Assembly (NCBI GenBank): GCA_934394545.1
Contig: CAKRRG010000025.1
Coordinates: forward strand, 1-39,424
Length of the DNA stretch: 39,424 nucleotides
DNA from: an uncultured Blautia sp.
GTDB lineage: Bacteria > Bacillota > Clostridia > Lachnospirales > Lachnospiraceae
Reading direction: 5' to 3'
Below the pieces are notes generated by a model that saw nothing but the letters and a program-made list of their open reading frames with translations, made no database searches and was not told the origin of the DNA. The position numbers and the translations under genes were made by a program. Below are positions 1-9,374 of this stretch, piece by piece (positions within the stretch are counted from its first letter, which is position 1; each line of letters opens with the position of its first letter).

Positions 1-1547
<1,547 letters not shown>

Positions 1548-1579
1548 TCATCCTCCTGATTAAAATTCTGTCTGTTTGA

Positions 1580-1867
<288 letters not shown>

Positions 1868-1903
1868 CTATGTCCTCCTTTAGAATTGCTTTTCTTTTCT
1901 TTA

Positions 1904-1930
1904 CTAGCACTCATTATAGCCGAGTGCTAA
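1904..1930 (-). promoter_or_regulatory. CIRCE operator (HrcA binding site)
   Basis: An inverted repeat with 9-base arms and a 9-base spacer. Read on the minus strand the arms are TTAGCACTC and GAGTGCTAG, differing from the canonical TTAGCACTC-N9-GAGTGCTAA at one base only. It sits just upstream of groES and surrounds its -10 box, the usual arrangement for HrcA repression of heat-shock chaperonins. Confidence 0.96.
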
Positions 1931-1940
1931 TCACTGTCCA
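1913..1940 (-). promoter_or_regulatory. Sigma-A promoter of groES-groEL
   Basis: On the minus strand, -35 TGGACA (1935-1940), 16-base spacer, -10 TATAAT (1913-1918). The -10 lies inside the CIRCE spacer, so HrcA binding would directly block RNA polymerase. Confidence 0.85.
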
Positions 1941-2053
1941 TTATATTATTTAATTATTGCCTTTTGTGCAACTCTTTTCATTGTTGTATTTTTAAGTATA
2001 TTCTTCGATATACTCTTTTATTCTCTTTTTTTCTCTTATTTTCTCACTTTGAA

Positions 2054-2068
2054 AATTTTCTGAAATTT
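2054..2068. promoter_or_regulatory. CodY-box-like sequence between codY and groES
   Basis: AATTTTCTGAAATTT matches the CodY consensus AATTTTCWGAAAATT at 14 of 15 positions. It lies downstream of the codY terminator and about 115 bases upstream of the groES -35 box. The surroundings are AT-rich, so chance is possible. If functional it would act at groESL or mark a distal CodY site; binding is inferred only. Confidence 0.45.
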
Positions 2069-2093
2069 TTTCCCATTTCAAACGCTCTTACGG

Positions 2094-2136
2094 CAAAAAA
2101 AGAACTGCTCCCCTTATTTCAGGAAAAGCAGTTCTT
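2094..2136 (-). terminator. Rho-independent terminator of codY
   Basis: A 10-base perfect stem (arms 2100-2109 and 2127-2136, AAGAACTGCT/AGCAGTTCTT) followed on the minus strand by a run of T. It lies 33 bases after the codY stop codon. Confidence 0.92.
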
Positions 2137-2168
2137 CTGTACTCTTCTGATTATTGCCAAACTGTTTA

Positions 2169-2957
2169 TCAGGCCTTCTTTATATTCCTCTGTGCCTTAA
2201 TTTCTTCCAATTCGTCGAAAATCACTTCGTTAAGAACCTTAATGTATGTTCCCTTCATACCGGATGACCGGGATTCTATAACGCCTGCACTCTCAAATTT
2301 ACGCAATGCGTTTACAATTACAGATCTGGTGATGCCTACTCTGTCTGCAATCTTACTTGCAACCAGAATTCCCTCATCACCATCCAGCTCGTCAAAAATA
2401 TGAATAATAGCTTCCAGTTCTGAGAACGAAAGTGTATTAAAGGCAGATTTCACAACCTGCTTCTTACGGTCTTCCTCAGCATTCTCTTCATGTACAGCTC
2501 TCATCATCTCAAGTCCTACCACTGTAGTTCCATATTCGCTGACAATAATATCCTCAATATCATAAGGACGATCCTTACGGTACATGAACACAGTACCAAG
2601 ACGCTCTCCTGCAATATCAATGGGATTGATGATTCCCTGATAGCTGCTGGATACATGCTCAAACCCAAGTGTCTGAAGGTTCACATTCTCCTTGGTAGAT
2701 AAAACCCCTAAAAATCTCTCGTTCAGCAGAGGGTCAACATGACCGCCCACCTCATCAGCAACCAGTTCTCGGATTTCCTCAACCCCTGGGCAAAAGCTTA
2801 CACCAAGCACCTTTCCCTTCTTACTGAGAACAAGGATGTTAGAACTTAAGGTATCCATCAGAACCTGGCAGATATCATTAAAAACCACCTTACTGGAACT
2901 GCTGTTATGCAGAAGCTTATTGATTTTTCTTGTTTTATCAAGTAACTGAACGCTCAT
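2169..2957 (-). CDS. codY: GTP/branched-chain amino acid sensing transcriptional repressor CodY
   Basis: Global nutritional regulator of Firmicutes. The 262-residue product starts MSVQLLDKTRKINKLLH, the conserved CodY N-terminus. A GAF-type ligand domain (about residues 1-155) binds branched-chain amino acids in characterised CodY proteins. A C-terminal winged helix-turn-helix (about 195-250) contains ASKIADRVGITRSVIVNALRK, the invariant DNA-reading motif. An upstream in-frame ATG at 2993 would add 12 residues, but GGGAGG lies right before the ATG at 2957, so this start is preferred. It follows topA, a common order in Clostridia, but has its own promoter (3005-3033) and terminator. A CodY-box-like sequence at 3066-3080 suggests autoregulation. 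Confidence 0.97.
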   Translation of the reverse strand: MSVQLLDKTRKINKLLHNSSSSKVVFNDICQVLMDTLSSNILVLSKKGKVLGVSFCPGVEEIRELVADEVGGHVDPLLNERFLGVLSTKENVNLQTLGFEHVSSSYQGIINPIDIAGERLGTVFMYRKDRPYDIEDIIVSEYGTTVVGLEMMRAVHEENAEEDRKKQVVKSAFNTLSFSELEAIIHIFDELDGDEGILVASKIADRVGITRSVIVNALRKFESAGVIESRSSGMKGTYIKVLNEVIFDELEEIKAQRNIKKA

Positions 2958-3004
2958 TTTGTCCTCCCTTCGCTTTTGTTCCGTTAAATCCACTTGTTAC
3001 TCTA

Positions 3005-3033
3005 ATACTACACGTTTTTCGAACTATTTACAA
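3005..3033 (-). promoter_or_regulatory. Probable codY promoter
   Basis: Minus strand: -35 TTGTAA (3028-3033), 17-base spacer, -10 TAGTAT (3005-3010), about 40 bases before the ribosome binding site of codY. The spacer is part of a direct repeat (3011-3104). Confidence 0.65.
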
Positions 3034-3104
3034 GCTATTTTTTACTATTTTTCAATTTTGTTTAGCTTTTCTGAAAATATCACGTTTTCGGAACTATTCA
3101 ACAA
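3011..3104. repeat. Pair of ~23-base imperfect direct repeats at the codY promoter
   Basis: Copy 1 (3011-3033) and copy 2 (3081-3104) both begin CACGTTTT, carry CGAACTATT or CGGAACTATT in the middle and end in CAA. They start exactly 70 bases apart and differ by a few bases. Copy 1 covers the spacer and -35 of the codY promoter. Copy 2 lies upstream, beside a CodY-box-like sequence. They could be operators for an unidentified regulator or a decayed promoter duplication. Confidence 0.7.
3066..3080. promoter_or_regulatory. CodY-box-like sequence upstream of codY
   Basis: GCTTTTCTGAAAATA matches 12 of 15 positions of AATTTTCWGAAAATT, with the full TTTTCTGAAAAT core. It lies 33 bases upstream of the predicted codY -35 box, suggesting autoregulation. 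Not proven. Confidence 0.5.
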
Positions 3105-3142
3105 ACAACAAAAGAAATCATACTTCTGTTTGACACGAAACG

Positions 3143-3190
3143 ATCCCCCTTACACAACCATGGTTTATTTCCATGTCTGCAAAGGGGGAT
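3143..3190 (-). terminator. Hairpin between topA and codY (possible weak terminator)
   Basis: An outer 9-base stem ATCCCCCTT/AAGGGGGAT (3143-3151 with 3182-3190) encloses an inner CATGG/CCATG stem. It starts 11 bases after the topA stop codon. The minus-strand tail has only three T, so it may be a weak terminator or an mRNA 3' stabiliser. Confidence 0.5.
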
Positions 3191-3200
3191 TGCATCAAAT

Positions 3201-5288
3201 TTATGCTTTTTCGTTTTCCTTTTCGTCCTTCTGTCTGGCTTCTACATAGCCACAGGTCTCCTGGCTGCACACCAGCTTGCTGCCTTTCTCCACCATGTAG
3301 CTTCCGCATACCGGACATTTCTTGGAGGATGGCTTCTGCCAGGACATGAAATCACATTCCGGATTATCCTCGCATCCGTAATACTTACGTCCCTTCTTCG
3401 TCTTCTTCAGGACCACTTCCTTGCCGCACTTCGGGCAGGCTACGCCGATTTTTTCATAGTAAGGCTTCGTATTTCTGCACTCAGGAAATCCCGGACACGC
3501 AAGGAAACGCCCATGAGGACCATATTTGATCACCATATTACGTCCGCAATTATCGCATATGACATCCGTTTCTTCGTCGTGGATATCCACCTTCTCCAGT
3601 TCTTCCTGGGCTGCATCTACATCATGCTTCAGATCCGGATAGAAATTCCGTACAACTGTCTTCCACTGCACAGTACCATTTTCCACACAATCCAGAAGTC
3701 CCTCCATTGTAGCAGTAAAATTCACATCCACAATGCTTGGAAATGCCTGTTTCATAATACTGTTTACAACCTCTCCAAGCTCTGTTACATAAAGATTACG
3801 CTGTTCCTTGGAAACATAGCGTCGGCTGATGATCGTAGTAATGGTTGGCGCATACGTACTTGGACGTCCGATTCCAAGCTCCTCCATGGTCTTTACCAGG
3901 GAAGCCTCTGTATAATGGGCCGGTGGCTGGGTAAAATGCTGCTCAGGCTTTAATTCCTTTAATTTCAGCTTCATTCCCTTGGTCAGACTCTGACTTAATA
4001 CATTGCTCTTCTTCATATCCTCTTCCTGCATATACACAGAAAGAAAACCGTCAAATACAACCTTGGAAGCAGATACCGTGAAGGTATAATCTCCTCCGGC
4101 TACCTTTACAGAAGTGGTTTCATATCTGGCCGGTGCCATACGGCTTGCTGTAAAACGCTTCCAGATCAGCTGATACAAACGGAACTGATCTCTTGTAAGA
4201 GATTCCTTTATCTGTACAGGTGTACGGCTGATATCTGTTGGGCGGATCGCCTCGTGGGCATCCTGGATCTTCTGACCCTTCTTCACTGCCTTAGAAGACT
4301 CAGAAACATATTCCTCTCCATACTGATCACTGATATAACTTCTTGCAGCAGCATCTGCCTCGTCAGAAATACGCACAGAATCTGTACGAAGGTATGTGAT
4401 CACACCCACTGTACCACTCCCCTTAATATCAACTCCTTCATAAAGCTGCTGCGCCAGGCGCATGGTCTTCTGAGTGGAAAAATTCAGGGTCTTTGATGCC
4501 TCCTGCTGCAAAGTACTGGTTGTAAAGGGAAGGGGCGCATTCTTGATCCTCTCCCCCTTCTTTACTTCCGAAATTTCAAATTCCTTATCTGAAAGCTGCG
4601 CAAGGATCTGATTCATTTCTGCTTTATTATGGATGTCCAGTTTCTTATCCGTTCCATAGAACTTCGCTTCCAGCGGCTTCTTCTCCCCATCTACCAGAAA
4701 CTCGCCATTCAGGCTCCAGTATTCCTCCGGAATAAAAGAGTTGATTTCTTCTTCTCTGTCACAGATGATACGAAGTGCCACAGATTGTACACGGCCTGCA
4801 CTTAAACCACGCTTCACCTTCGCCCAAAGCAACGGACTGATGGTATAACCCACCATACGATCCAGCATTCTTCGCGCCTGCTGTGCATCCACCAGATTCA
4901 TATTCAGACCTCTGGCATGCTTTAATGAATCTTTTACAGCAGTCTTGGTGATCTCGTTAAAGGTTATTCGGTGCATTTTTTCCGGATCTTCCTTTAAAGC
5001 CTGCATCAGATGCCAGGAAATTGCCTCTCCTTCACGGTCAGGGTCAGTTGCAAGATAAATCTTATCTGCTTTCTTTGCTGCCTTGCGAAGCTTGGCAAGC
5101 AGCTCACCTTTTCCGCGAATCGTAATATATTTCGGCTCGAAGTCATTCTCTACATCTATTCCAAACTGGCTCTTAGGAAAATCACGTACATGTCCGTTAG
5201 ATGCCTCTACATCATAATTCGCCCCAAGAAATTTCTTTATTGTCTTTACTTTTGCAGGTGACTCAACTATCACCAGATATTTAGCCAT
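3201..5288 (-). CDS. topA: DNA topoisomerase I (type IA)
   Basis: Relaxes negatively supercoiled DNA through a transient 5' phosphotyrosine. The 695-residue product has a TOPRIM domain at the N-terminus (VIVESPAKVKT at 7-16, ATDPDREGEAIS at 80-91). The catalytic tyrosine is Tyr299 in GVITYLRTDS, and the type IA domain follows. Three C-terminal four-cysteine zinc ribbons begin at CDNCGRNM, CPKCGKEVV and CPVCGSYM. Length is usual for Firmicutes TopA. AGGAGAGG precedes the ATG. It sits 62 bases after dprA in a comM-dprA-topA operon that is typical of Clostridia. Confidence 0.98.
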   Translation of the reverse strand: MAKYLVIVESPAKVKTIKKFLGANYDVEASNGHVRDFPKSQFGIDVENDFEPKYITIRGKGELLAKLRKAAKKADKIYLATDPDREGEAISWHLMQALKEDPEKMHRITFNEITKTAVKDSLKHARGLNMNLVDAQQARRMLDRMVGYTISPLLWAKVKRGLSAGRVQSVALRIICDREEEINSFIPEEYWSLNGEFLVDGEKKPLEAKFYGTDKKLDIHNKAEMNQILAQLSDKEFEISEVKKGERIKNAPLPFTTSTLQQEASKTLNFSTQKTMRLAQQLYEGVDIKGSGTVGVITYLRTDSVRISDEADAAARSYISDQYGEEYVSESSKAVKKGQKIQDAHEAIRPTDISRTPVQIKESLTRDQFRLYQLIWKRFTASRMAPARYETTSVKVAGGDYTFTVSASKVVFDGFLSVYMQEEDMKKSNVLSQSLTKGMKLKLKELKPEQHFTQPPAHYTEASLVKTMEELGIGRPSTYAPTITTIISRRYVSKEQRNLYVTELGEVVNSIMKQAFPSIVDVNFTATMEGLLDCVENGTVQWKTVVRNFYPDLKHDVDAAQEELEKVDIHDEETDVICDNCGRNMVIKYGPHGRFLACPGFPECRNTKPYYEKIGVACPKCGKEVVLKKTKKGRKYYGCEDNPECDFMSWQKPSSKKCPVCGSYMVEKGSKLVCSQETCGYVEARQKDEKENEKA

Positions 5289-5350
5289 ACTACCTCTCCT
5301 ACTTTGTCTTCATATTCACAGCTTTTTAGCCAATGTCTTCCGAATGCGGA

Positions 5351-6241
5351 TTATCTCTCTGGTATTCTGCAGTACTGTCTGCCCGTTTCCTGAACCAGCC
5401 CCATAAGCTGCAGCTCTGTGAGAATCGTACAGACCTTTGCTGCCGAAAGACCTGTTTTTCTGATTATATTATCCAGATTTTCAGGTCGTAAATCGAGACC
5501 ACTATACACCAAATCCAAATCCGGCGCAAGCCCCAACTTCTTTTTTTCCAGATTTTCGGGCTTGGTTTCCGGTACTATTCCCCATTCCAGAAGCATAATT
5601 TCCGGGCTGTAGGCAATTCCTGCACCGTCAAATATCAGCTTGTTGCACCCTCTGCTTAATGCCTCTGTTACGGCTCCTGGAAGGGCATAAACACTATGTC
5701 CCTGCTCCAGGGCAAAATTTGCCGTGATCAAAGAACCACTTTGCTCCTTCGCTTCCACCACAAGAATCGCGTCAGAAAGCCCGCTGATGATCCGGTTTCT
5801 TGCCGGAAACGCCCAGTTTGCAGGCGGCGAGCCGGGAGGAAGCTCACTGATGATTCCTCCGCCTTTTTCCAGGATCCGATGATAAAGCCACCGGTTAGAT
5901 GCCGGATAACAGACATCCACTCCGCTTCCAAGTACTGCAAAGGTAGGCGCATCTGTATCCAAAGCTCCTTTATGTCCTTCCGCATCAATTCCCCTGGCCA
6001 TTCCACTGATGATCTGTACCCCATACTCTGCCATTTTTCTTGCATATTTAAACGCCTGGCACCGCCCATAGGGACTGCACATCCGTGCTCCTACCACTGC
6101 GGCAGCAGGCTTTTTTGGATCTGGCAGATTTCCAATATAGTACAGCTTCTTCGGCATTCCCGGAAGCTTTCGCAAGCGTTCCGGAAATTCCGGATTCTCT
6201 ATTGTCACACATTTGATTTCGTTTTTCAGTGCTTCTTCCAT
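5351..6241 (-). CDS. dprA: DNA processing protein DprA
   Basis: In transformable bacteria DprA binds incoming single-stranded DNA and loads RecA. The product has a short N-terminal part and the Rossmann-like DprA core: GARMCSPYGR, the ISGMARGIDAEGHKGAL nucleotide-fold loop, VLGSGVDVCYP, SELPPG and FPARNRIISGLS. A winged-helix C-terminus ends at about residue 290. An ATG at 6307 lies inside the end of comM. The ATG at 6241 is preceded by GGAGG with a 9-base gap and gives 296 residues, so I use it. comM lies 43 bases upstream and topA follows, so the three are probably co-transcribed. Whether the cell is naturally competent cannot be told from this window. Confidence 0.95.
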   Translation of the reverse strand: MEEALKNEIKCVTIENPEFPERLRKLPGMPKKLYYIGNLPDPKKPAAAVVGARMCSPYGRCQAFKYARKMAEYGVQIISGMARGIDAEGHKGALDTDAPTFAVLGSGVDVCYPASNRWLYHRILEKGGGIISELPPGSPPANWAFPARNRIISGLSDAILVVEAKEQSGSLITANFALEQGHSVYALPGAVTEALSRGCNKLIFDGAGIAYSPEIMLLEWGIVPETKPENLEKKKLGLAPDLDLVYSGLDLRPENLDNIIRKTGLSAAKVCTILTELQLMGLVQETGRQYCRIPER

Positions 6242-6284
6242 ACTAAAATACCTCCAAACACACCTTTTTATGAATCCCAAAAGC

Positions 6285-7823
6285 TCAGGCTTTGTATTTT
6301 TTATCAAAAGCCTTATACGTCAACGCTTCCGCAAGATGTCTCGTATGTATCAGTTCCTCTCCCTCCATATCCGCAATGGTTCTGGAAACCTTCAGAATCC
6401 TGTGGTAGGATCTGGCGCTCAGTTCCATAAGCTCAAAAGCATTTTGTGCCACCTTAAGGGCATTCTTAGTAAGAACGCAATATTTCTGAAGCTGTCTGCC
6501 GGATAATTCCCCATTAAAGCTGATAGGTTCTCCCTTATAACGATTTTGTTGGATTTTTCTGACTTTTTCCACTCTTTTTCTGATCACAGCAGAGCTTTCC
6601 CCGCCTCCCTTTCCTGCTATCTGAGAAAAATCAACCTGCGGTACCTCTGTACAAAGATCAATTCTATCCAGCAACGGCTGGCTCAGCCTGTGAAGATAAT
6701 GGCTCACCTCCCCGGAGGTGCATCTGCACTTATTCATATCCGGATAATAACCGCAAGGACAGGGATTCATTGCCGCTGCCAAAATAAAACCTGCCGGAAA
6801 CACATAGGTTCCGCTTGTTCTGGAAAGCTGAATCTGCTTATCCTCCAACGGCTGACGAAGTACCTCCAGGCTTCTTCTTGAAAACTCTGGCATCTCATCC
6901 AAGAAAAGCACACCTCTGTGCGCCAGTGTCACTTCTCCGGGACGCGGAATCCTTCCTCCACCGGTAAGAGAAGCAGCGGAGCTGGTATGGTGGGGACTTC
7001 GAAAAGGTCTTGTCCGGATCAAAGGTCTTTGGGGGCTTAAAAGACCTGCAATGCTGTATATCTTTGTAAGCTCCAGACTCTCCTCAAAGGTAAGGGAAGG
7101 CATAATAGTAGGGATCCGCTTCGCCAACATGGTCTTACCGGTTCCGGGAGGGCCGATAAAAAGAATATTATGAAAACCACTGACTGCAATTTCAGCAGCT
7201 CTTCTGGCACTCTCCTGTCCGCAGATATCCGCAAAATCCAAAACACTCTCTGCTTCCTCCTGTCCGGCTGTACAACAGTTCTCCTTCAAACCATGCTCCT
7301 TCAGGAAGGCTTCCGGATCTTTGACAGCCTCCAGGACTTCTTTCATGTGCCGAACACCAATTACCTTCATTCCCTGCACCAAGACACCCTCTTCCAGATT
7401 TCCAAAGGGAATCATACAATATCGGCACCCCATTTCTCTTGCATGTATCACTCTGGGAAGCACACCGGAAACACTCCTTACCTCTCCATTCAGGCTCAGT
7501 TCCCCCACTACCATAACCCCTTCCAGAAGCTTCGGCTCAAGAGCTCCTGATGCTGCCAGAACTGCTGCTGCCACAGGCAGATCAAAGCCGGCCCCCTCCT
7601 TTCTCAAATCAGCCGGTGCCAGATTTACGGTTACCTTTTTCGGCGGCAGACTGATCCCGTTATTTTTCAACGCAGTGCGCACCCGGTCCTGTGCTTCTTT
7701 TACCTGGGCACTTGGAAAGCCAACCATAATAAAGCAAGGAAGTCCATTGCTGACATCCGCTTCCACCTGTACCGGCCGAACCTCCATACCGGAAATTGCC
7801 GCCGATAAAACACTTGCAAACAC
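6285..7823 (-). CDS. comM: ComM/YifB-family AAA+ ATPase (Mg-chelatase-like)
   Basis: ComM-type hexameric helicases promote branch migration during recombination of transforming DNA. The 512-residue product has the N-terminal Lon-protease-like fold domain (residues 1-170), Walker A GPPGTGKT (224-231), Walker B GVLFLDEMPEF and the family signature RPFRSPHHTSS. A cysteine cluster follows (CPCGYYPDMNKCRC), and a C-terminal Mg-chelatase domain ends the protein. The start codon is GTG, with AAAGGA six bases upstream. It is the first gene of comM-dprA-topA, and its promoter lies about 155 bases upstream (7980-8008), leaving a fairly long 5' leader. Confidence 0.95.
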   Translation of the reverse strand: MFASVLSAAISGMEVRPVQVEADVSNGLPCFIMVGFPSAQVKEAQDRVRTALKNNGISLPPKKVTVNLAPADLRKEGAGFDLPVAAAVLAASGALEPKLLEGVMVVGELSLNGEVRSVSGVLPRVIHAREMGCRYCMIPFGNLEEGVLVQGMKVIGVRHMKEVLEAVKDPEAFLKEHGLKENCCTAGQEEAESVLDFADICGQESARRAAEIAVSGFHNILFIGPPGTGKTMLAKRIPTIMPSLTFEESLELTKIYSIAGLLSPQRPLIRTRPFRSPHHTSSAASLTGGGRIPRPGEVTLAHRGVLFLDEMPEFSRRSLEVLRQPLEDKQIQLSRTSGTYVFPAGFILAAAMNPCPCGYYPDMNKCRCTSGEVSHYLHRLSQPLLDRIDLCTEVPQVDFSQIAGKGGGESSAVIRKRVEKVRKIQQNRYKGEPISFNGELSGRQLQKYCVLTKNALKVAQNAFELMELSARSYHRILKVSRTIADMEGEELIHTRHLAEALTYKAFDKKYKA

Positions 7824-7979
7824 ACGTATTCCTTTCTGCAGAGATAGCCCTTCCCCATATAAAAGCTATTCTGCCATTCACTATGTCTCTGGAATAAAAA
7901 TGAATAAAAGATCAAAAAATAACAATGGACAGGCTGTATGCTCCTGCCAAAAGAATTGATAAAAAGATATATAAAATTC

Positions 7980-8008
7980 ATTATAGCCCATTTTGCTCTG
8001 AATTGCAA
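7980..8008 (-). promoter_or_regulatory. Sigma-A promoter of comM-dprA-topA
   Basis: Minus strand: -35 TTGCAA (8003-8008), 17-base spacer, -10 TATAAT (7980-7985). The leader to the GTG start is about 150 bases. The -35 is part of an 8-base palindrome ATTGCAAT (8002-8009) in the region shared with the divergent XRE gene. Confidence 0.75.
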
Positions 8009-8087
8009 TAGTGCATTTCGTTCTGATTTATACTTTCTGAAAGGATTGGAAAAAGTACTTTCACAGAAGAAAAAAAGAGGTGAACCT

Positions 8088-8303
8088 ATGAAATTTCAGA
8101 GAATTCAGGATCTGCGCATCGATGCAGACCTGTCCCAGAAACAAATCAGTGAAATTCTTCACATCAGCCAGCGTTCCTATTCTCATTACGAAACCGGCTC
8201 CAGAAATATTCCCATTGAAATGCTGATTCGCCTGGCGAATTATTATGAAACCAGTATTGATTATCTGGTAGGACGCACTGATAAGAAGCGTATGCCAAAA
8301 TGA
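8088..8303 (+). CDS. Small XRE-family helix-turn-helix regulator
   Basis: A 71-residue, single-domain DNA-binding protein of the Cro/CI (XRE) type. The five-helix fold spans almost the whole length: LRIDADLSQKQISEILHISQRSYSHYETGSRNIPIEMLIRLANYY, then the common ending SIDYLVGRTD. The ORF extends upstream to 7938, but GAGGTG precedes the ATG at 8088 and family alignment begins there. It is divergent from comM, and similar sequences at about 7995 and 8020 (GCTCTGA / GTTCTGA) might be operators. Its target genes are unknown; autoregulation or control of comM are the simplest guesses. Its stop codon lies inside the terminator stem. Confidence 0.88.
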   Translation: MKFQRIQDLRIDADLSQKQISEILHISQRSYSHYETGSRNIPIEMLIRLANYYETSIDYLVGRTDKKRMPK

Positions 8304-8331
8304 GGGGGAACCATTTCCCCCTCATCTTTTT
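8301..8331. terminator. Bidirectional terminator between the XRE gene and the YARHG gene
   Basis: A 10-base stem TGAGGGGGAA/TTCCCCCTCA with a 4-base loop (8301-8324) is followed by a T-rich run on the plus strand and by TTTT on the minus strand. It serves the XRE gene and, from the other side, the long ispG-polC-fbp run. The TGA of the XRE gene is the first codon of the stem. Confidence 0.9.
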
Positions 8332-8366
8332 ATCGGTTTACAATTTCACGTAACACCCAGTTCTGT

Positions 8367-9305
8367 CTATTTTCCCTCGCTTCGAAGCTTCGCTTCCGCC
8401 TCCGCAATTTTCTGAATATTGGCAGTTTCATAGGTATTAAATATAGAAGTATCTGCGTCAAAGGTCTCCGGATCTACCGTCCCCTTATACCAGGTTTTAC
8501 TGTTAAAATAGTCTGCAATCCTGCTTGTCACAAATTTTCTTCCATGACGGGCATAGATTTCATTTTTTGCCAGTTCCAGCTGGGAAGAGGAATAGCCGGC
8601 AAGATCCTCATCCGTAAGATAACGGCTGTCACTTTCCGGAAAAATATAATCCCTGCCGGAAATATCTTTCTCTCCTCCCCCTGCTGACGCAGTGACAGCA
8701 GGTGTGGCAGTTGCCTTGGCTGCTGCCTTATCCCTGGTCATCACACCATCCACTTTCGGTGTGATTTCTGCTCCTTCTGCAGCTGTAGCCGTATTAAGGC
8801 GCAGATAAAGTTTCCCCTGATCAAAGGTAATATTACCGCTTACTTTATTTCCCCAGGAATCTGTAAATGACAGCTTTGCCGCATTTCCTGCCACCTTGGC
8901 AGTATCAGAAGCTTCCGAAACCTTAGTGCCATCACTGTCGCTGGCCTGGGAAAATGTAAAGGCTACGGATTTCAATGTAAGGTCATCTATGGTAAAGGTT
9001 ACCAGCCCATCCTTACTGTACCAGGTTCCATAATAATCCTTTGCCATAAAGGCCGGTGTCCTGGTAATCACCGGAGTTGGTGTCATAGTAGCTGTGGGCT
9101 CCGGAGTAGGTGTCGCGGTTGCTGCCGGAGTTGGTGTTATGGTAGGCACCTTTTCCAGTGCTTCAATAGCAGCCTTCTTCTGTCGCTCCTTCTGAAGCCT
9201 TTTCTTATGGTTCGAAAAAAGCACTCCTGCAATTCCAATCATAATAAATATCGCAATCAGTGCAAACAGAGTTGCTTTTAGTACATCCTTGTTGTGTTTT
9301 TTCAA
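8367..9305 (-). CDS. Membrane-anchored protein with C-terminal YARHG domain
   Basis: Function unknown. The 312-residue product has a short cytoplasmic N-terminus, one transmembrane helix (about residues 11-31), a basic coiled stretch, and a Thr/Pro-rich linker made of repeated TPTP/TATP units (about 54-84). A beta-rich middle region follows (about 87-190), and the C-terminus from about 221 is a YARHG domain (LELAKNEIYARHGRKF, WYKG, then a closing helix). YARHG domains are found in extracellular proteins of Clostridia and may bind cell-wall components, but no activity is established. The start codon is TTG, with GGAGGTGA upstream. It follows the purF-like gene by 69 bases without a clear terminator, so it may be the last gene of that operon. 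Confidence 0.85.
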   Translation of the reverse strand: MKKHNKDVLKATLFALIAIFIMIGIAGVLFSNHKKRLQKERQKKAAIEALEKVPTITPTPAATATPTPEPTATMTPTPVITRTPAFMAKDYYGTWYSKDGLVTFTIDDLTLKSVAFTFSQASDSDGTKVSEASDTAKVAGNAAKLSFTDSWGNKVSGNITFDQGKLYLRLNTATAAEGAEITPKVDGVMTRDKAAAKATATPAVTASAGGGEKDISGRDYIFPESDSRYLTDEDLAGYSSSQLELAKNEIYARHGRKFVTSRIADYFNSKTWYKGTVDPETFDADTSIFNTYETANIQKIAEAEAKLRSEGK

Positions 9306-9374
9306 AAGAAGTCACCTCCGGTAGAAAAGAGTTCCTATGCACTCAGAAAGCAGAAACAATAGCCTGCTGCAATC

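Noticed and set aside
2930..3249. Plus-strand ORFs between codY and topA (67 and 96 residues)
   Set aside because: They lack ribosome binding sites, run through the codY promoter and the topA 3' hairpin, and have no protein-like composition.
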